Shown: positions 23,219-33,910, counted from the first letter of the stretch. The stretch: DNA of 64,000 nucleotides from Zopfochytrium polystomum (GCA_025765615.1 JAIVFJ010000017.1:186001-250000); one strand, 5' to 3'. Made by a program: numbers and translations. Notes: a model not told the origin generated them from the letters alone.

Positions 23219-23655
23219 CGAGCACCGAAGGCAGAAACAGTGTCCGAGTCGCTTTTCTTTTTTCTTTCGTCCGCCCGATACGCTGGGGTGGCGCTGTTTT
23301 CCTCGCCCTCGTTCCATCCAAGCAAAGCACCAGTAACGGTTGCGTCCAGGGGGCACAGACGTCATACGGTCCTATGCATTCACGATTTGTGCGATAAAAA
23401 ACAAAAACAAAAAACAGAGAGACGGGGGGCCAACGGGTCGCAATCCGCTTCTCTCTCTTCCCTATCGGGCGGTGTCTGCGCAACCCCAAGGGAATAAGAA
23501 AAAAAGGAACAAAAGAGGGAGGGGAAACGATGAGATAAGAATTCATGCAAAGAAGAGGAGCCACAAAAAACGTCCCACAATACATAAATGGAATGGGAAA
23601 ATGGGAGAAAAGAAAGGCTCCATCAAATCAAACTCCTGTTCTCGTCGTCTGGGCA

Positions 23656-25594
23656 ATGGCTGACACCAAGACGGCCGCAGCACACAAGGACGGCGTTGTC
23701 GCTGCCCACCCAAGTCCCGACCCAGCACCAGCAGCAGCAGCGGAGCCGACCACGGCTGGAAAGTCGGCAGGGGCGGAAGCGCGCCTTGGCGAATCCTCCT
23801 CGTCTTTCGCTTCGCTCCCCTCCTTCTCCAACGATGCGGACGGCGGCGACGACGACGACGAGGTGACTTTTCCCTCTTTGTGCCCTCGTGCCCCGTCACT
23901 CACACCTTCCCCCTAACAAACAACAACCTCCCCGCGCCGTCTGCAGCCGGGCCACACAGTGTACAAGGCCTACTGGGCCAGGTTCTTGGTCTGCGCCGCC
24001 GTGTTCTTCCTCAACGTCGCAAACGCAGTTCTCGGCGCAACGTAAGTTGCCGATTCCCCGCCCCACCTCGCTGTCGTTTCAGCTTCTGACACACCCAAAC
24101 CCCCCACCCCGTCCCCTCCGCTCCTCCAAAGCTACGTCGCCGTCACCCCGACCTCGGCCGTCTTCTACAACACGACGCAGTGGACGATCAACTCCATCTC
24201 GATAGTGTACACGGCGGTCTTTGTCGTGTTTATCTTCCCGGCGACGTGGCTGCTGGACAACAAGGGGCTGCGTCCGACGCTGCTCGTGGGCGCCTTTGGA
24301 AACGTGGTCGGATCCGCCCTGCGTGCGTTCTCCTACTTTGTACCGGAATCGGGCAAGCTCCCCACGCTCTACATTGGGCAGATGATTGCGGGCATCTCGC
24401 AGCCGTTCCTGTTGAATGGTGAGGTCATCTCGTTCGGGTGGCGGGGTGCCAGCGTGACCTTTTTGCAAAGGGCAAGGGTTAGGGAAAGACACCGCCGCTC
24501 GCTTGTCTTGTCTCGCTCCCGAGCACTAACAATTTTTCGGTTGATTACCTGATCGGGACACAAATTTCGAACCCATGAACTGGCACAAAACTTATATCCA
24601 CGCTACGCACCGACCGAATCGAACCGCTTGGATTCTAGTCCCTACCAAGACGGCCGCTGTCTGGTTCAGGGAAAAGGAGCGCCTCACCGCCAACACGGTC
24701 ATGAACCTGGGCCAGTCGTTTGGCATTGCCCTCGCGTCCGTGATCGCCCCCATCATCGTGACCGTCGACGACCCGTCCTCCGTCAACACCCTGAACCTTG
24801 TCACCTTCATCCTCTCCGCGGTCATGGCGGTCCCCGCTCTGTTTGCCCAGAACAAGCCGCCGACGGCGCCGTCCAAGAGCGCCGACGTCGCGTCCACGCC
24901 CTTTTGGGAAGGCGCGCGGATCGTCCTTCGTAACAAGTGGTTCATCCTCCTAACCGTCTCGTTCGCGTTCCTCCTCGGCTCCTTCAACGCCTTCACGACA
25001 TTTGCCAGCTCGTACATCAACCCGTACGGGTACACGCAATCCGACTCTGGCAACGTCCTGGTGATCCTCATCGTCGTCGGCACCGTCGCCGCCTTCATCT
25101 TTGGAGTGGTCCTCGACCGCACCAAGCAGCACCGACTGGCGATGAAGATCCTCGCGGTGGGCATCGCGGGCGGCGTCGTTTTTTACACCGTCAGTGCCAC
25201 CCCGGACCGCCTGCCGCTGCTGTACGCGGCGGCGGCCGTCATCGGGTTCTGCGGCGTGCCGATCCTGCCGCTGTGCCTCGAGATGGGCGTCGAGTGCACG
25301 CACCCGGTCGCCGAGGGCACGTCGTCCGGCATCATGTGGGGCATCACGCAGGGATTGTCGATCGTGTTTATCCTGCTCAGCAACGCGCTGACGGACCCAT
25401 CGGGCGATATGAAGAAGGCGATGGTGATGCTGTGCGCGCTGCTCGCCGTGCCGATGGTGCTGCTGCAGTTTTACAATGTCGAAAATAGGAGGATCCGGCT
25501 CGAGGCGTCGGACGACGCCGTCGTGAGGGTCGACGAGGCGGTCGAGATTGTCCACGCAGCTTCCAAGGAGGCGGCCGTCGCGAGCAAGGCCTAA
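23656..25594 (+). CDS. SLC49/FLVCR-type major facilitator, copy C
   Basis: Four exons (23656-23862, 23947-24041, 24132-24418, 24639-25594) join in phase to 514 residues. Same family and same splice phases as copies A and B; the third exon is again 287 nt. Conserved segments: FIFPATWLLDNKGLRPT, TAAVWFREKERLTANTV, VLDRTKQHRLA, LPLCLEMGVECTHPVAEG. The N-terminal tail is Ala/Pro/Ser-rich and ends in an acidic run. It is the most diverged of the three (for example INPYGYTQSDSGN against IDPYGYSSSDSGN) and the only one on the plus strand, so it probably arose from an older inverted duplication. Met at 23656 was chosen because upstream in-frame Met codons precede a poor, basic leader. Confidence 0.85.
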
Positions 25595-26710
25595 ATGAGA
25601 CGCCGTTTAGCACAGGCGGCCAACCTCCTTTTTTTATTGTTTTGATGGCAGATTACCCACCTACCACGCGTTGTGCGCGCTGTTATACTCGACTATATTT
25701 CTGTTTTTCTATGTTAGAGGGGCTGTTTTGACGACTTTTTTCGTTTTGAATATCAAACTGTTTGACTTCTACTTGTCCCTATCGTTCTCATCAGCCACCT
25801 CCTCTTCTTCCGCCTCGAATTCTTGCGCTTCGCCCGGATCGCCTCGAATCTGTATCGCCCCTCCCATAACCCCTTCAAAGCCCAAACGGAGTTGTGCAAT
25901 TTTTCTCTTTTTTATTTTTTTTATTTTTTATTTTTTTTGGCTTGTTGTTTCTCTCGCTCGCTCTTAACCCGAAATCATTAAGGCCTCATTTCTTCGCCTA
26001 GCCGTGCTGCATGTTTTTCTCGATTCTCCCCCAATCTCTTCCTTGACCCGCCTCCCCCCATGTTTCTTGCATTTGGGCAGAGTGCTCGTCGAGGATGTTG
26101 GAATGACTCGCCCAGCGGGGGCCGGCCCCCGTTCCAAAGCAAAGCAGGAAGGCGTCCGAAAACGCTTTTAACAAATCCCAACCTTGCAACTGCCGTCTGC
26201 GACCAGCACAGCGTGTATTTGCTCTGTTTTGCTCCATCACGTCTTCCTTTGCATGATGACCAACTCGGTTGTTGTTCACTCGTTCACTTGGAAGGACTCT
26301 TTCATAGTTTGAATCGGCGGCTGTCTTCAGGTTGTCTCACAGTCCAATGCAGCCTCGGCCGATCTATCCCAAAAAAGGAAAATGAAAGAAAAAAAAAAAG
26401 TGTGGCAACCAAGCCCGTTCCCAAATCGAGCAAGTTAAATATTCTGCCTGCAACCCCGCGTCACGATGATGAGCACCCATCCATCCAAGCCACAATCTCC
26501 TGCTTGCTTGCTACTTACCCAAAAAACATATATTGACAAAACAAATCCCCACCCCCTTCTCCTGCTCGTGCTCCCACTCCCTCCCCTCTGCCTTCTTCGT
26601 TACACCAGCAACACCCGGTCCCATTCCTCGCCACCAACCGACCCACAGCGCATTCGGCTGGAAGCCTTCTCGCTCGCGTAACTCTTCCCCGCAGCCAGCC
26701 AGCAACAAAA
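25595..26710. other. intergenic region, no gene seen
   Basis: Holds the 3' end of carrier copy C and the promoter of the oxidase gene. T-rich runs at 25905-25940. Small open frames here have no recognisable features. Confidence 0.5.
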
Positions 26711-29252
26711 ATGAAGTCTGCCGCTCTGCCAATACTGCTTGGCCTCGTCGCGGCGGCCCATTGGCCTTCTCAGGCGCGGGCCCAAAACGGCACCTGGAGA
26801 GTCCTTCGTGAGTGCCAGTGGCTCCTGCAAGGCCTGCTCACCCGCCATCCGTCCTTTCCGCTGACGCAGTTTCTTTTTTTTTTTTTTTCTTTTTCTTTTT
26901 TCGTTCGACTCTTTTAACACCCCAATAACCGCCTGATATGCTCCAATCGTCGACACAACACACCCACCAGAGGGCCTCGACCAGTTTGGCGGAGGAAGCG
27001 GCTCGCTCTGCATCCACTCGCTCCTCCTCCCCAACAACCGCCTCGTCTGGCGTCGAGAGACCGCACACGGCCCCAGTTGAGTTTCGTAGGCCCTGCTTTC
27101 ATGCGGCATTTGCACAGCCTGAGTCACATCGCGTCAGCCAAAGGAGAAAAATTTTCGCTTACGGGAACCTTCACTTCTTTTTGTCTGCTGCTTTTCCCCT
27201 TCCCCAAAATGCCACCCTCTCGCGACACAGTACCCCATCCTCAACCCCAACACGGGCGGCATGACCGCGACCGAAATCGACCTGAACCAAGAGCCGCTGC
27301 AGGCCGTCGTCAACGGGCCGTCCACCAACGCCTTCTGCGCCGGCCACGCTCAGGCCGCCAACGGGCAGGTCTGGATGATCGGCGGCGACGCCCAGCTCTC
27401 AAACTTTACGAACGGCACAACCTTCCTGTGGGACGGCCTGTCCAAAATCAGGACGTACAACCCCGTGGGACAGGTACCTCTCGGCGACCCGAACCCGTCG
27501 CTCGCGGCGCGGCACGGCTCGTGGAACGAGTCGTTCAGGGACATGGACGGCGGTAAGAGGTGGTACCCCACCGTTGTCACCATGTACGATGGGGACATAA
27601 TCATTTTCGGTGGAACGACCGCGAACCTGGATTTCGATCACTTGAGCGCTGAAAACAACAATCCGACCTACGAGTTTTACCCGCCGAGGTTTGGTGGCGC
27701 GTTTCACATGCCAGTGCTAGAGTACGTTTTGGAAGAAGTTGGTTGCAATGATAACCCGCAGCTTATATTACTTTATGATTGTTTTAAATTAGCTGGGCTT
27801 ACCCGCACAACTTGTATCCAATATCGTTCCAACTTCCTTCGGGTGGTATTTTCCTGTTCGTGTCAAACAAGACTTTGATTGTCGACCCCACCGTGCCACC
27901 TGGAGCCTCGGGCATTGACAACCTCAAGTCTATTGCGGACATGCCCGAATTGGACCACGCCCCTTGGTTTGTAAATCTTTAGACAATTCGCAAGAATTCT
28001 CGGCTGACTCGACCATTTTTTTTTTTGACAGGATTTACCCTCACACTCCCACTGGAACCATGCTGCCAATGTCGGAAGAAACGGGCTACGTTGCGACCGT
28101 GATGGTTTGCGGCGGTTCCAAGAACTCGACAAAAGACGCCTCGGACGACTGCTACTCCATCACTCCTGACGAACCAAACGCAAAGTGGAAAGCGCACGCC
28201 AAAATGCCTCACGCGCGTTTAATGCCAGACTCTGTTCTACTGCCAGGTGATCCATTGAGTGTGCCTTTTCCCACCTTTTCTCGGCACATTATTAACGCGC
28301 CCTCGAAACCTGCGTTCAGATGGAAAGATACTTTACACAAATGGTGCAAGCTGGGGTCAGGCAGGTGGGAATGCCGGCCAATGCATGTACGCAGCAGGAC
28401 CAGTCCACGCGACCGATCTCTACGATCCTGCAGCAGACACCTGGACAACAATTGGGTGAGCAACGCTTCACATCTCATACGGATATATCCGTTTCGCGCA
28501 CTCACACACCGCCTTCCTCGCGCACCCTCCCCGCACCCTCCACCCCCAGCCAAAGCACGGTCTCCCGGCTCTACCACAGCGGCGCGCTCCTTCTTTCCGA
28601 CGCCACCGTCATCACCACTGGCTCGGAGATGGCCAACTACCTTGACTACTGGGGCACCGACGACAACGTGACGCCGCCGACGGACCCGCTGCGGCCGGCG
28701 TGCTTTCCCAACACCCCGTCGACGCAAGAAGGCTCCAACTGCACGTCGCCGTACGAGTACCGCATCGAGCACTTTACGCCGCCGTACCTCCTCACCGGCG
28801 CAGCACGGCCGCAGATCACGAGCGCCCCGGCGTCGGCGGGGTGGAACGCGACCGTGACGATCGGGATCAAGCACGCCGGCGCGGCGGGCAGCGACGGATA
28901 CGTTGCGAGGGTGACGCTGGTGCGGTACGCGACGACGACCCACTCGACGAACACGGACCAGCGGTTCTTGGAGCCAAAGATTATCGCGCTGACTGACTCG
29001 GCGCTGACGTTCCGCGTGCCGCCGAACGGCAAGGTCGCGCCGCCGGGGAATTACCACGTGTTTGTGCTGAGCAAGGCCGGCGTCCCGTCCGTTGGGGCTA
29101 CCGTGCTGATTGGGCCAGCGACGGGAACCGGCGGCGGGGGCAGCGGGACGACGGCGACTGCGTCGACAAGGTCGGGCGCATCGAAATCCGCGAAAGTGCG
29201 TGGCGCTCTTCTTGCGGTTGCTTTGGGCATTGCCATACTCTCAGCTCTTTAG
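26711..29252 (+). CDS. copper radical oxidase (glyoxal oxidase-like, AA5), probably GPI-anchored
   Basis: A signal peptide (MKSAALPILLGLVAAAHW, then a QARAQ cleavage region) opens a secreted enzyme. Exons: 26711-26807, 26971 to about 27044 or slightly beyond, about 27231-27725, 27793-27966, 28032-28246, 28320-28455, 28550-29252; the join between exons 2 and 3 is unresolved. All radical-copper ligands of glyoxal oxidases are visible: the cross-linked Cys in AFCAGHAQ, Tyr in RWYPT, Tyr-His in VSRLYHSGALLL, and the second His in TTTHSTNTDQR. The kelch-type propeller is followed by the usual C-terminal domain, then a Gly/Ser/Thr stalk and a final hydrophobic tail (GALLAVALGIAILSAL), the pattern of a GPI signal. 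Reaction: aldehyde or alcohol oxidation with release of hydrogen peroxide at the cell surface. Confidence 0.85.
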
Positions 29253-30545
29253 AACACACACAGTCGGCTTGTTTCCCCTTCCGTTAGTTGTTTTAGATAT
29301 TCTGCCTTTCCTTTCTTATCCCGCACCACTAAATGGTTGTGAATGAAATATTTTGTGGGCGCCGTCCCCTCCGCCTCTGGTGGATCGAAAAAAAACGAAG
29401 GGAAAAATTTCGTAACAGTCGGGCAATATCCAGGGGAAGAAAGCGTTACCCTTTTTTCCTCAGTTAACCAGATTCGCGACGGTCGGCCAGGTGACGCGGC
29501 CTTCGTTTCGCGAGCGCCAGCAACGGCAGCCGGCCGCGGCGGGGGCGGGTTGTCGGCTGGGATGGGTTCCAGCCCTCTTTGAACCTTGCGCCGCCGCTTG
29601 CTTGGAAGGTGCTTCGCCAGCTCCTCCTCCGAGCCTGTCAGCTCTTCAAGCTGCATCATCGGCCATTTGGAATACTTTCGCTGTTGCTCAGGGGACGGAC
29701 GAGCAAGCTTGTTTTGTTCTTTGGAATTATCGCAGCTGTGGTCTTGTCTCTCATCTCAGAGTCGCAAGCGTCAACATTGCGCGGCTGAAACGACGGGCCC
29801 TTCTGAAATGACTTCGTTACCGATCGTAGACGCGGACAAGTGAGCGTGTCGTTCCTCGGAATTACATACATAGCGGCAGTCGTCCTCTCTCTCATCTCGC
29901 AGAACTCCTTTCAGCACATGCAACAGATTATGAGCTAAAGCGGTGAGAGACGTATTCTCTTCCCGCAGTGTGAGTTCTTTAGCTCCTTGGAGGGCGGTGT
30001 TGTAAGTGCGCTGGTGGCATTATTTGCTGCTGGCGTTGTTGACAGATTTCGTCCTAAGCGCAGCCCAGCTGTGGTTGCATGCTCGGTCGTCTCCCTTCTT
30101 GTTGCATGCATGTGCCTCCTCATCAAGCATGCGTGCGTTCGGATAGAAACATCAGTGTATGATGGCTTTCAAACACCGATAACACGATTCAACTGTGAAC
30201 ATACAATAATACCTGACCAACGAAAAGACAGAAAGGATGGAGTCATAATAATTGCAAGCAACGCAACAAAAACAATTTCACGGTGATCAAATAAGAGCGA
30301 AACGGGACGTGGCGACGTTTTCGGCTGATCAACCCTCGCCATTTTACTCTGCCGCCTCTTGGTGACCGGTAAGACTGTACCTGATTCGCCTTTGGCGTTT
30401 CGGGCGCGCTTGTCCGTGTTGGATGTTCGAAAGAGTGATGTCCAGCGCTCGTTATTGGCGCCCATTTCGCTTGATCTGCCGGAAAACCAATATACACGAA
30501 GTCGGTTGAAAAGATAGCTCGTACTTTTTCCAGTTCCCGCTCGAT
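29253..30545. other. gene-poor region with possible membrane-protein remnants
   Basis: No intact gene. On plus, two similar hydrophobic peptides occur: LFFGIIAAVVLSLIS at about 29718-29762 and GITYIAAVVLSLIS at about 29858-29899. A third membrane-like stretch, GGVVSALVALFAAGVVDRFRPK, lies near 29993-30060. They are separated by stops with no clear splice plan and could be remains of a transporter. On minus, 29659-29249 is open and moderately protein-like but unrecognised. Confidence 0.3.
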
Positions 30546-30577
30546 TACAGTGGCTCACAAAATTGGGCCAATGTTTT
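30546..30577 (+). repeat. left terminal inverted repeat of the Tc1-type element
   Basis: Begins TACAGTGGCTCACAAAATTG; pairs with 31914-31945 on the opposite strand with three mismatches. Confidence 0.88.
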
Positions 30578-30781
30578 CAAGGTTGGGCTGGAGAATTCAA
30601 GTACAGCTGCAATAATAAAAATATGCCCATGAGATTTGCAGGGCCAACAACCCTGTATATGAAGAAGATGTACATGAATTTTCATTCGTTTATCATTGCG
30701 ATTGCACGATCTGCGCACTTGCAATGATCGGCGATCCATTGGATAAATTTTGTGGATGCACAACGCAATTTTTCTTCGTTG

Positions 30782-31016
30782 TGTTGAGTGGCCAGCTCAA
30801 TCTACAGACCTGAATCCTATCAAGCATCTGTGGAGAGATTTGAATAGTTGGCTGAATTCCTATGAAAGACATTCAAGATCCAATGCAGAGCTCTGAGAGC
30901 AAATCCGCTGCCAGTGGAGGCAAATTCCCCATGAAGTTTGCCAGAGCTTTATTGAAAGTATGCCTAGAAGGATTGCTGCTGTGATTGCAGCAGGTGGGGG
31001 TCACACTACATCCTGA
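30782..31016 (+). pseudogene. C-terminal fragment of a Tc1-family transposase
   Basis: Reads EWPAQSTDLNPIKHLWRDL, then QWRQIPHEVCQSFIESMPRR and IAAVIAAGGGHT before a stop, matching the end of Tc1 transposases (WPAQSPDLNPIENLW ... SMPRRIxAVI). The third catalytic acid of the DDE triad, the Glu of NPIE, is Lys here, and an in-frame TGA lies at 30894-30896. The N-terminal DNA-binding and first catalytic regions are missing. The copy cannot make an active enzyme. Confidence 0.85.
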
Positions 31017-31105
31017 ATAAAAATTTCGTTGGACACCCACAAAATTAGACCCAGCACACTTCCTTTGCCTCTTTCTTGTGCAATTCTGTTATGAATCACC
31101 CTCTG

Positions 31106-31213
31106 GAAACCTCTGGAACCTTCTAGAACATTCCTTCATGGAACCTTCTGGAACCTTCTGGAACCTTCTAGAACATTCCTTCATGGAACCTTGTGGAACC
31201 TTCTGGAACCTTC
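31106..31213. promoter_or_regulatory. phased heat-shock-element array in LTR 1
   Basis: From 31106 to 31213, GAA or TTC falls on a strict 5-bp grid: 18 of 22 grid positions are exact. The order alternates (GAAccTTCtaGAAcaTTC and so on), which is the nGAAn inverted-unit rule for heat-shock factor binding; three units suffice for one trimer. A 45-bp sub-repeat (31115 and 31160) suggests growth by duplication. The TATA box follows about 110 bp downstream. Confidence 0.8.
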
Positions 31214-31323
31214 TTTGCTTTCCTGACTTGTCTTGTTGTCATTGGTATCATTGGTATCATTGTATTACTAATTGCTCTTTCTGGAACTTTCTTTGAGTCT
31301 TGACAAGGAAGACTCTCAAAAGG

Positions 31324-31330
31324 TATAAAA
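31324..31330 (+). promoter_or_regulatory. TATA box of LTR 1
   Basis: TATAAAA followed by a G-rich run, placed between the heat-shock array and the 3' part of the LTR, as expected at a U3/R border. Confidence 0.65.
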
Positions 31331-31488
31331 GGGGGATGGGGGACCTGTCCCATCCCTCAAGTGAATTATTGTTTCCAATACAATCATCACTCCTCTCAGT
31401 TCCTTGTCTGCCTTGTCCTGTCCTGCCATGTTCCTGACAAATTCAAAAGCTGGAAGAATGAAAGTTTGTGAGCAGTTTAGTCTACTGC

Positions 31489-31841
31489 TGTTATGAATCA
31501 CCCTCTGGAAACCTCTGGAACCTTCTAGAACATTCCTTCATGGAACCTTCTGGAACCTTCTGGAACCTTCTAGAACATTCCTTCATGGAACCTTGTGGAA
31601 CCTTCTGGAACCTTCTTTGCTTTCCTGACTTGTCTTGTTGTCATTGGTATCATTGGTATCATTGTATTACTAATTGCTCTTTCTGGAACTTTCTTTGAGT
31701 CTTGACAAGGAACACTCTCAAAAGGTATAAAAGGGGGATGGGGGACCTGTCCCATCCCTCAAGTGAATTATTGTTTCCAATACAATCATCACTCCTCTCA
31801 GTTCCTTGTCTGCCTTGTCCTGTCCTGCCCTGTTCCTGACA
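31489..31841 (+). mobile_element. solo LTR 2 of the same retrotransposon family
   Basis: 353 bp, same TG...CA ends as LTR 1 and the same direction, but flanked by a different 5-bp duplication, ACTGC (31484-31488 and 31842-31846). It is therefore a separate insertion, not the partner of LTR 1. Near-identity with LTR 1 points to recent activity of the family. Confidence 0.9.
31508..31615. promoter_or_regulatory. phased heat-shock-element array in LTR 2
   Basis: Same GAA/TTC 5-bp grid as in LTR 1, shifted by 402 bp. Its TATA box is at 31726-31732, about 400 bp upstream of the NUC1-like start codon and pointing toward that gene. Confidence 0.8.
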
Positions 31842-32131
31842 ACTGCAAGGCAACATTTGTGAATTGAGAAATTTTATGATGGTCTTATGCATGTGTGACA
31901 GCACTTGGCATTCAAAACATTGACCCAAGTTTGTGGGCCACTGTATCTCAACGAACGACGCTTCCTGTCGATTGGAAAAGACCAGAGCCGAAGAAGTACG
32001 ATCTTTTAGTATCCGAATGGGATGGGGAGATGACGGCCCTGGTTGAGAGGCTTTTGGTAGATCTGGACGAGAGAGATTTCTTCGTCTTTCTTTTCGGTCA
32101 GCCAACCAAGCCGCCACCGCTGCGAACACAC

Positions 32132-33595
32132 ATGCTCACGATGACGTCGCCGAGGACACTGCCCATTCTGCGGCGGGCATCAAGTAACAATAACAGCAAC
32201 AACTCTGCCGCCGCAACGAAGAGGGCCTTCGGCGCCCGCTCTTCGTCTCGCGCCGCCGCAGCCGCCACCACCGCCAGCCCCAGATTCCGAAGTGGCCTGT
32301 CGCTTGTAGCGGTCGTTGCAGCCGCGGCAGCGGCGACGGTTTCCTTCTTTACAGTCTCGACCTCCCAGGAAGACCCCGCGCCGGCCCCGCCAGCCTCTGG
32401 GAACGCTGACGCTTTCCCGCCCTCTCCGGATCCCGCGCTTTTCGCGCAGGTTCCGGCACAGGCCGCCACAATGTCCCTGCTGCCCTTCTTCTCGTCGACC
32501 CCAGCATCCCCACCCGTTGCACCGCGTCCCGCAGACTCGTCCGTCGCCGATTCTCCTGTGGATCGCGCGCGGCAGATCCTGCAGCACGGCTTTCCTGGTC
32601 CAAAATCTGACAAGCTGTACAACCTCGCTTATGCTGGCGCGTATGATCGTAGAACCCGCAACGCTCACTGGGTAATGCTTGTCTTCATTGATGGCTCTCA
32701 CCTGATGCGCACATAACGGAAAGGTTGCCGAACGACTGACGAGGGATTCGTTGAAAAGGCCAGATGAGAACCCACCCGATCGCCAGAAATCGCACTTTCG
32801 CGAAAATATGGATGTGCCGGAGGATTTCCGGACGAAATCGTTCGACTATGTTGCTTCTGGTTATGACCGCGGCCACTTGGTTCCGGCAGCCGACGTCGCA
32901 GAATCACAGCAGGCCGTCGATGAAACATTCCTCAGTTGAGTGAATGCGCTTCAACCTATCACTGCAGTACGCGGTTAATGGTGACAAATATTGGAACACT
33001 CTCCTCGGCTATTCATTCACAGTGACGAATATCAGTCCCCAGTTACCCCAGTTCAATCGTGGGATCTGGTTCTCCTTCGAAAAGTTTATCCGCAAGTACG
33101 AAAGCAGAATTGCTGTTGTGGCGTCCATCTGACAAATTCGATTCGCAGTCTCGTCTTCAGCTTTGACGAGGTGTTTGTCGTTACCGGACCACTGTATCTT
33201 CCAAAACAGGAGGAAAACGGTATGCTCTCGGCCTTCACGTCTGCGTAGAAGCATAAATTCGTGACTCTTGTTTCACAGGAAAATACTACGTGAAATACGA
33301 GGTCATTGGGCGTGACAAGACCATTGCTGTTCCGACTCATTTCTTCAAAATCGCCCTCGGAATCAAAGATGGCAAGAGCTATCTGAGTGGTTTCGTGCTC
33401 CCAAATGAGGGCACGGACCGGCACGTTTCCGTTGAGACGTTTCTGACCCCAGTAGCGGCGGTGGAGCGGGCGTCGGGAATCGACTTTTTCCCCAACGTGG
33501 ACCGGCGAAAGGCGGAATCAATATGTAAAGTCGCCAACTGCAGCGCGTCGCTTGCATTTCGTGCTATCGTGAAGGACGTTCTGGAGTTGGAGTGA
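32132..33595 (+). CDS. NUC1: mitochondrial endonuclease G / NUC1 homologue
   Basis: Five exons (32132-32671, 32724-32934, 33023-33095, 33149-33219, 33279-33595) join in phase to 403 residues. DNA/RNA non-specific beta-beta-alpha-metal nuclease: the catalytic DRGH is seen in SGYDRGHLVPAADV, and LMTNISPQLPQFNRGIW holds the metal-binding Asn region (EndoG: SNIAPQ...FN). The domain starts at ILQHGFPGP and includes NLAYAGAYDRRTRNAHW. The first 130 or so residues are Arg/Ser/Ala-rich, then a hydrophobic segment (LSLVAVVAAAAAATVSFF), fitting a mitochondrial targeting and inner-membrane anchor region. The family cuts nucleic acid released during cell death and clears paternal mitochondrial DNA in animals. 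A second Met at 32141 is an alternative start. The Tc1/LTR complex lies directly upstream. Confidence 0.88.
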
Positions 33596-33835
33596 AAGGG
33601 AGGGTCCCGAACAAGGACAAGGCCGTTCGTGCTTGTCGATCTTAATACACTAGCAGAAATTTCAACAGCCCTTCAGAGTTGGGTTAACTAGGCCCCGTAG
33701 CAAATGCTATTCACAATTCCGTGTTGAGAGGTGCTAAACGTCATGATTTTCAGGGCTGCGAAAGATGAATGCAAACCTTGTTTCAGTCATTCTCCAGGTC
33801 ACAAGATAGCAGTGTACAGAAGGATGAGGTATTCA

Positions 33836-33910
<75 letters not shown>

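Larger units (their letters stand above)
31087..31439 (+). mobile_element. solo LTR 1 of an LTR retrotransposon
   Basis: 353 bp beginning TGTTATG and ending CCTGACA (TG...CA), flanked on both sides by AATTC (31082-31086 and 31440-31444), a 5-bp target duplication. It holds a heat-shock-element array, a TATA box (31324-31330) and a likely transcription start region. No internal retrotransposon sequence remains, as expected after LTR-LTR recombination. It is nearly identical to solo LTR 2; two substitutions were noticed (near 31310 and 31428). Confidence 0.9.
30546..31945 (+). mobile_element. short Tc1/mariner-type element with intact TIRs, carrying two solo LTRs
   Basis: Both ends start TACAGTGGC(T/C)CACAAA and stay matched for 32 bp (29 identical), in inverted orientation, at 30546-30577 and 31914-31945. 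The TA at each tip fits the TA target duplication of Tc1/mariner elements. The only coding remnant is the end of a transposase. Removing the two LTR insertions with their target copies leaves about 684 bp, about half a normal Tc1 element, so this is an internally deleted copy. The right end stops 186 bp before the NUC1-like start codon. Confidence 0.88.

Noticed and set aside
31087..31841. Pair of LTRs as one tiny retrotransposon with a 49-bp interior
   Set aside because: Each LTR has its own 5-bp target duplication, so they are separate insertions.
33839..33905. TC repeat as a CRISPR-like or regulatory array
   Set aside because: A pure dinucleotide run with no spacers; simple microsatellite.
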